Below, piece by piece: positions 58,159 through 64,000 of a stretch of 64,000 nucleotides of DNA. The position numbers and the translations under genes were made by a program. This stretch comes from Hibiscus mutabilis. Taxonomy: Eukaryota > Streptophyta > Magnoliopsida > Malvales > Malvaceae. The stretch is taken from NCBI GenBank assembly GCA_019671005.1, contig CM033745.1, positions 40,035,834 through 40,099,833 of the forward strand, read 5' to 3'. Under the pieces are notes generated by a model that had not been told where the DNA came from, did not search any database, and worked only from the letters and a program-made list of their open reading frames with translations. Numbering within the stretch: position 1 is the first letter of the stretch; the number at the start of each line of letters is the position of its first letter.

Positions 58159-58790
58159 CTATTCCAGAAACACCTCTAGAAAATTACAGACAGTCCAGAT
58201 ATCCTGGAGACGTGCCTCCTTCATATTTGGATTCATAAGATACGCCAAGTATGCCTGACATCCTACTTTTAACAACTTTTGCGCTTCCATGGCCGAAACA
58301 ACATTGAACATGAACTTAACATTCTTTCCCACCACCACAACTTCATAATCATCAGACAGCTTTAACGAAACACGCTTAGTTTCAAAATCCACCATAGCCC
58401 TATGCTCGGTCAACCAATCCATTCCAAGGATGAAATCAAAACCATAAAAAGCTAACTCCATCATGTCAACCGCAAAAACATGTCCTTGAACCATCAATGA
58501 ACATATCCTATACAACGTCCTAACAACAACCATCTCACCAAAGGAACTCTTCACTTGCATACCCACATCTAAAAACTCAACTGGTATGTCAAGCAACTGT
58601 GCATGCTCACTCAAAATATATGAATGCGTGGAACAAGAATCAATCAAAGAAAGTAATGACAAGGATCGCAAAGTAAAAGTACCTGCGATCACATCTGTGT
58701 CATTTGTCACCTCGCGATGTGCATACACCCTAGCCGGTCCAGATTGCTCAGGCTGAACTGCCACAACATAGGCAACATTCCTCTGACCAT
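58159..58790 (-). pseudogene. Aspartic protease of Tek3
   Basis: A frame of 201 codons reads VQPEQSGPARVYAHREVTND, SLLSLIDSCSTHSYILSEHA, FAVDMMELAFYGFDFILGMD and VDFETKRVSLKLSDDYEVVV. The active site is DSCST where Tek1 has DSGST, so the catalytic Gly is changed. It continues MEAQKLLKVGCQAYLAYLMN towards RT. Confidence 0.88.
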
Positions 58791-59861
58791 CCTCTCTCGC
58801 TGAAAATTACCTCAACCACACCCACAGCCCCTCTGAGGCTTAACAACTCACACCGATGCCTGTCTAGCTGATTGCGGGTAATCACGCTTCACATGACCCT
58901 ACGAACCACAACCCCAACAAACACCAAGAGTACCCTATCACTCTCTAGGATGTTGCCTCCCACAATGACCACACTCAAATAAACAAACCACAACATTCTA
59001 TCCTTGCTGCCCATGACCCGTGATACCACCACGCCTCTGATCTGGGTGAAACTTTCCATCACCCTGCCTCTTAAAACGATCCCTTCCACCATCAGGCTCA
59101 GCAACCCTCTTACCAGAACTAGAATTCCCTAAGTGAGAGGACAATCCCGAACCATGCTTAATATTCTTAGCACGAGTAACCAAAACATCAAAATTTGCAT
59201 ACTCAGAAGCCAGCATATAGGTCTTCACATCTTTCACCAAACTATATCAGAAGCGATCACATCTCTTTTGTTCGTCGGGAACCAGCTCAGGTGCATACTA
59301 GCTCAATCATACGAACTGAACCTCATACTCTGCAACAAACATGTTACCCTGCACCAAGGCCATAAAATCTCGCTTCTTTTCATCTTGACATCGAGTGCCC
59401 AAAAACTTTCTCTGAAAATCAGCCCCAAAGAACTCCCACGTCACCTCAGCAGGTTTTATCACCGCGATAGTGGTAGTCCACCACGAATAAGCATCTCCCT
59501 GAAGCAACAAGACCGTACATCCCAACTTACGCACATCCGTGCACTCTATTTTCCCAAGAATCATCTAAGTACTCTTAAACCATGCCTCCGAACCCTTCAC
59601 TGACAAACCCCTAAACTCAGTACCACCCAAACTACGTAAACGCTCCGAAGGTAAACCAAGATTAGCTGCAGGTTGTGGCACAACCGCATGCATACTCTCC
59701 ACTGCAGCCTGAATAGCTCCAGCTATAGCCTGAATAGCTCCAGCTCTAGCTCCGACTCCATCACCACCAAAAGAAAGAGGATGAGGCGCCACAACATCAT
59801 CACGCTCATCACCCGCAACAAAATTGCATGCATTACCTATAGGCTCTCGTCTTGATCCCAT
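58791..59861 (-). pseudogene. Gag of Tek3
   Basis: The preferred start is ATG 59861 (MGSRREPIGNACNFVAGDER). Blocks follow: AIQAIAGAIQAAVESMHAVV; a capsid core VLLLQGDAYSWWTTTIAVIK and FGADFQRKFLGTRCQDEKKR (59564-59307); KDVKTYMLASEYANFDVLVT; a basic stretch GGRDRFKRQGDGKFHPDQRR (59240-58998); and a knuckle CWGCGS*GHVKRDY (about 58920-58880) whose last Cys is now Tyr. Stops occur at 59565, 59285, 59295 and 58899 among others. Confidence 0.87.
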
Positions 59862-60106
59862 AATGAACATAATATGAATCTCTATCATATAATTGCAACA
59901 AGGAAAACAGTTAGGCAAGCCAGAAACAAGAATCCAAGACGCTCAAGTCATTAAAACAAATCTTTTAGCATCAATAGTAATAATGGCAATGGGTACCCCA
60001 GTCTCTACCCCAAATCACCACATAACAATCATACAACATGTAATCAAACACCGTGTATAACAATGATCAAGAAAAACAATCAACTTACCTCCTAATTTTT
60101 TGTAAA

Positions 60107-60122
60107 CCTGGCTCTGATACCA
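60107..60122 (-). other. Primer-binding site of Tek3, initiator tRNA-Met
   Basis: The minus strand reads TGGTATCAGAGCCAGG five bases inside the 5' LTR. The match to the initiator tRNA-Met complement is perfect over its first 13 bases. The leader 59862-60106 contains no gene. Confidence 0.9.
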
Positions 60123-60414
60123 ACAAATGTAACCCCTTCGACCTGGCCTAGTCGCAAGACCAGACCGAACGAGTCAAAAGGGGAATATTGAATAAAAACC
60201 TAAAAGTTTCACTTTAATAAACGACCATCTCTTTCTCTCTTTTTTCCTTTTTATCCTCTCTAGATGCAACATCATTATCCTAAGTGTACGAGCTCGCATG
60301 TCAATTTTCAACTGAATCAGATCATCCAAACATGCTCAATTGCATTCACAATTTTTAGGGACTAAAATGTAAGAAAACAAAACATCATAAGAATTTAAAT
60401 AACCAACTTACCTA

Positions 60415-60625
60415 ACACCGTATCAGTACACCTATTCCCCGTATCGGTATGAGATTTGCCAGAATCTCAGGTTGCATGAAACTGTATCGATACGGCCCTG
60501 TGTACCGATATGCCCAACCAATTTCCTCTAAGATAGTATCAATACGGGTCTATCAGTACCGATACACTAAGCCTAATTTGGCCTACTCGTACTAATACAT
60601 TACCCCGCATACCGATATGCCTGGG
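60415..60625 (-). repeat. GTATCGATAC-like motif array (Tek3 5' LTR)
   Basis: The same arrangement as 34905-35110 with more decayed copies: ACCGTATCAGTAC, CTGTATCGATACGG, TGTACCGATATGCC, GTATCAATACGGG, CAGTACCGATAC and CATACCGATATGC. Confidence 0.75.
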
Positions 60626-61389
60626 CTTGTAATGTCTCAATTTGCTGTTTGAACACACCTAAAGGATATTCAAACCATTCTAACATGCTTCTAAGGCAAC
60701 CACAACATATCCAGAGATCAAACATCAGCCAAAAGCATCAGAAACAACATCAAAATATGTTCACATACTAAAAGGGAAAATCGATTGGCATGCACCCTAT
60801 TGCCAAGCCAAGACAAACACCAAAAAACATAACAAAGCTCCAATCAAACATTAAAGGCCATTTACAAATCCAATAAGGCAATACAAACTTGCCACAAACT
60901 AGGGAGTTCACAGCATACTCTCTTAAATCATAAAGGCACCCTCATATTGTCAAATTTATTACTATCGATTAGTTCAAAACCATACTTGAGCTGTGTGAAC
61001 CTCTTGGACTTCTACTCTTGCCTCCTTGTTGCCCAACAAGCTATTTATCAGCATTGTTAAGAAAAGAGAGCGTAAGCAATAAGCTTAATGAGGTATTCTC
61101 AACGGAAAATCATTAACAATGCCTTTGAAATCCTTTTTCTCAACAAACCATTTCACAGCATGCTCAAATATAATCCCATGCTTTAAAACTCATCAAGAGA
61201 AAACATCTACCTTTCAAAACACATGTATCATTTAGCTCATGCATTTAATCTAATGCAAAACTCTATGCTACTTCTCATGCTTAAATATTACAAAACATTT
61301 CTCAAAATAGAATCTCATGTATAAAACTCATTATACGAAACCATTTAAAACAATGATACATGTAGTCTCATATATTGGCTCTTAGGTGA

Positions 61390-61560
61390 CATGGATGGCT
61401 ACGAACCCATCCTTTAAATGTTCGGATATGCGGACACCTTGTGGCTATAATCCCATCAAGTCTCATGGTGGTACAACCCACCATATTGCACACTTCGGCC
61501 GGGAAGGCACTACCCCCATTGCCCGTGGTGATGTCACTACCCTCATCACTTCACACATTA
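61390..61560 (-). repeat. Hairpin array in the Tek3 5' LTR
   Basis: Stems are GGATGG/CCATCC with loop CTACGAAC (61392-61411), ATGGTGG/CCACCAT with loop TACAAC (61465-61484) and GTGATG/CATCAC (61529-61550). A third position that pairs in the 3' LTR (CTTGATGG) has lost its stem here. Compared with the 3' LTR one hairpin pairs better and another worse. Confidence 0.75.
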
Positions 61561-63305
61561 CAACCTGTGTTACCGAAGAATTTTGGCTCATGTACGAATT
61601 TTGTATATATTATTGTGCACACTCATCCTATTGGTCAACCAATTATATCTGACTATAATAAGCATCATCACTTGCCAATATACACTAAAAAAACCATGCT
61701 ACCTCACTGTTTTCAATGCATAAACATAAACCATTTCTCATCCCATTTCAAAAGCAAAATCATTGCATAGCATTTTCTCAATAAGTTGTAAACTCTTTCA
61801 AAACCACATGTCTAACTCATGGGATCACATGAATCATTTCTCAATTCATAAAAACATGCAAAACAATAGGTAACAAATTCTATCTTCAAACATGAGCATG
61901 ATTTATCAAAACAATGGAAAAAGTCGAGAATCGAGAGCGAATTCAATCATACTTACTTCCGAGTTTAAACTATCATTTCAATCTTAATTTAAACCTTCCA
62001 AAAGTCACTTTCAAACCTTTTTAAAGCTCTAAAAGTTTTTTCCACTCACCGACACGCCTCGCTTGCTTTGCCGAAGTAATTCAAGCCTCCGGATCAACCG
62101 AACCCTCTTCCAAAGCTATTGAATCCAACTCCCCTGCTTCTAGCCAAGAAAAAACAGAGGATTAAATACACATCCCTACATTAAAATCCCCAACAACATA
62201 ACACACTTTCCCAACTCATCGAACAACCTTTTGCTAGCCAAAACTACCGAAACATCAACGAAAACACTCTAATTGATCTCTAGCCCATTCCCAATGAAAA
62301 CAAAAATAAAATATCATCAAGATACATCTAAAAGTATCTCCTCAACACCAAGATATCATCAACCATCAATTAACCACTTAAACAAGCCAAAAACTCCAAG
62401 ATCTCAACCTAGGAATCAAACAATTTACCTAGTTCCGGGATTACCACATAAAAATCCATTAATCCATAATTTCACACATCAAAATTATGATAAACCTGAA
62501 TCATAAACCCAACATTAACAAATCAAAACAAATCTTAAACAATTTCACCCATCAAACATCAATTAAACCAATTTCCCTAATTGTATCATCAAAACCCATT
62601 AGAAAACATCCATAAAAGATCAATAACTAGGGAATTTCAATAAAGAACCTATCATTAGAGGAGAAGAATGAAAACTTACCTCTAATGATGACTTTTTCCT
62701 TCAATTGTATAGTTTTACATGATAAAACAAAGATAAAACAATAAGGTTTCTCTAGGAAATCATTTAAGATTAATGAAAAGATGGATTAAATCAAATGTTT
62801 ACCTGAAATCTTTGAAGAGAAATGGATGTTAGGCTTGAGAGAATTTGAGAGAAAATGGTTGAGAGAAAAGTTAGTTATGTGAAATGTGCTTTAAGAAAAT
62901 AATGAGCAATTAATTCTCTCCATCATTTTTACCAATTAAAACCACTTTAAAATCAGTCAATTAAGAGGGGAAAAGTCAGAATTAGACTCTTGGTCAAAAA
63001 CTCCTTAAAGATTCAAAGTTCCGATCTTTTACAAATTAGTAACTAAAAACAGTTTTTAAACTTTACATTTCAGTCACTTGTCCAAAAATGTCAAACCTCC
63101 AAAATTCATTTTCCAAAAATGGTTCCACCAAAATCATTTATATATTAAATAATGATTTTAAAATATATTTTCCCGCAATTTATTTCCTCCAAAAACCCTT
63201 CAAAACAATTAAATCTCGAAACTAGTCTAAATTGTTGAAACTGGTTCGACCGAATCGTCTAGCCTAAACCTGGCTAACTCTTAGGCCCAAAATCAGGGCG
63301 TTAGA

Positions 63306-63780
63306 CCATCAAACGACTTGCTTCCAGAGACGAAACAACATTGGATAAGAACTTAGCATTCTCCCCCATGACCACCACTTCGTAATCATCAGCGAGTTTC
63401 ACTCGCTTGGTTTCAAAATCAACCACAGCCCTATGCTTTGTCAACCAATCCACGCCCAAAATTACATCAAAATCGTGAAACACAACTTCATCAAATCAAC
63501 CGCAAACACATGACCTTGAACCGTCAAAGGGCATCTCCTATACAACCTCCCCGCAACAACTGTCTCACCGAAAGAACTAGTTACTCACATACCCACATCT
63601 AACATTTATACAAGTACATTAAGAAAAATGCGCATGCTCAAGCAACATATATGAATGCGTAGAACCAGAATCAACCAAAGAAAACAACGACAGAGATTGC
63701 AATGTAAATATACCTACAATCAGTCGGTGTCATTATGTCCCTCACGATGCGCATACACCCTCGCAGAACCACCACTCTCT
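63306..63780 (-). pseudogene. Aspartic protease of Tek1, decayed
   Basis: The minus strand reads SLFSLVDSGSTHSYM (about 63695-63650) with the active site intact, then FHDFDVILGVDWLTKHRAVV, ETKRVKLADDYEVVVMGENA and LSNVVSSLEASRLMV (63483-63311), stopping at the Tek3 edge. Frameshifts and stops divide the two blocks. It is the same gene family as the Tek3 protease. Confidence 0.85.
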
Positions 63781-64000
63781 GGTTGGATAGCAACGATATT
63801 ATGTGCCTGTCCCATATGAGCCAAATGTGGACAGTCTCGCCTCATGTGATCGCGCAATCCACAAACCCAACATGTATTATGTGCTGCTCTAGCCTGGGTA
63901 CCAAAACCCTGTGATCCTCATCCAACACTACCTCCACCTCACCTTAGATCAGGGAGATATCTTCTATCCTGATGCTTCTTAAACTGACAACCACCAGATC
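63781..64000 (-). pseudogene. Gag C-terminus of Tek1 with zinc knuckle, cut by the window edge
   Basis: The knuckle CWVCGLRDHMRRDC (about 63875-63830) is complete in CX2CX4HX4C form and is followed by PHLAHMGQAHNIVAIQPESG. The rest of gag, the primer site and the 5' LTR of Tek1 must lie to the right of the window. Confidence 0.8.

Larger units (their letters stand above)
34468..63305 (-). mobile_element. Tek3: Tekay-type element inserted in Tek1, host to two later insertions
   Basis: LTRs 34468-51634 (containing Ogre1) and 60128-63305 flank a full gag-pol on the minus strand. The flanking pentamers are CTATT (34463-34467) and CCATC (63306-63310), which differ by two C/T changes. Tek1 coding sequence lies on both sides, ending SSLEASRLMV on one and resuming FLAYFMNLGSK on the other. 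The LTRs have clearly diverged. Same family as Tek1 and the solo LTR. Confidence 0.9.
60128..63305 (-). repeat. 5' LTR of Tek3
   Basis: It runs on the minus strand from TCTAACGCCCTG (63305, first G of the canonical TG changed) to ...GGGGTTACA (60128), 3178 bp. It is uninterrupted and shows the Ogre1 empty site. It has the GTATCGATAC array (60415-60625), the module CTTAATGAGG (61081) and the hairpin array (61390-61560). The 150-bp segment present in the other LTR is missing at 60294/60295. ORFs at 61386-61770 and 62273-62506 have no recognised domain. Confidence 0.92.

Overview
This window looks like heterochromatin from a flowering plant, probably a eudicot, made almost entirely of nested transposable elements. 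The evidence is plant-restricted Ty3/Gypsy lineages (Tekay and Reina chromoviruses, Athila, Ogre/Tat), a CACTA element and a small Mutator-like element, all AT-rich and full of stop codons. I see no host gene, rRNA, tRNA gene or CRISPR array. I cannot name the species. Names such as Tek1 are my own labels.

Left part (1-12733). The window opens in a truncated LTR (LTR-X, 1-1911) inserted in the gag/protease region of an Athila-like element (Ath1; gag to 3688, primer-binding site 3851-3868, LTR 3875-5329, all minus strand). Ath1 sits in the 3' LTR of a Reina-like chromovirus (Rei1, 5330-12733, minus). Rei1 has lost gag and most of reverse transcriptase (RT) and integrase. A 3.5-kb CACTA element (6805-10283) splits its protease coding region.

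12734-14575 is AT-rich and carries a 757-bp MULE-type element (12881-13637) with a perfect 9-bp target duplication.

Right part (14576 to the window end) is one old Tekay-type element, Tek1 (minus). Its 3' LTR is 14576-17589 and its coding region is in three pieces: 17590-20192, 34161-34467 and 63306-64000. Two younger elements split it. Tek2 (20193-34160, duplication CAAAC) cut the RT; its 3' LTR contains a solo LTR in the opposite orientation (21997-25298, duplication TTTCT). Tek3 (34468-63305) entered between protease and RT. An almost full-length Ogre/Tat element, Ogre1 (35674-49482, duplication CTTTA), is inside Tek3's 3' LTR, and a 3.7-kb Ogre-type solo LTR (53032-56706, duplication ACCTT) is inside Tek3's integrase region.

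Nothing here is likely to transpose on its own. Ogre1 is the best preserved: extra ORF1 with coiled coils, gag, protease with a G-patch-like tail, a candidate intron, RT with YVDD, and two RNase H domains. It lacks integrase and has a truncated 3' LTR. The most interesting patterns are an array of small hairpins with changing but still pairing stems in the Tek3-family LTRs, repeated GTATCGATAC-like motifs, a foreign gag fragment inside the Tek1 LTR, direct and inverted repeats around the Ogre1 primer-binding site, and nonsense codons dominated by inferred CAG-to-TAG changes.
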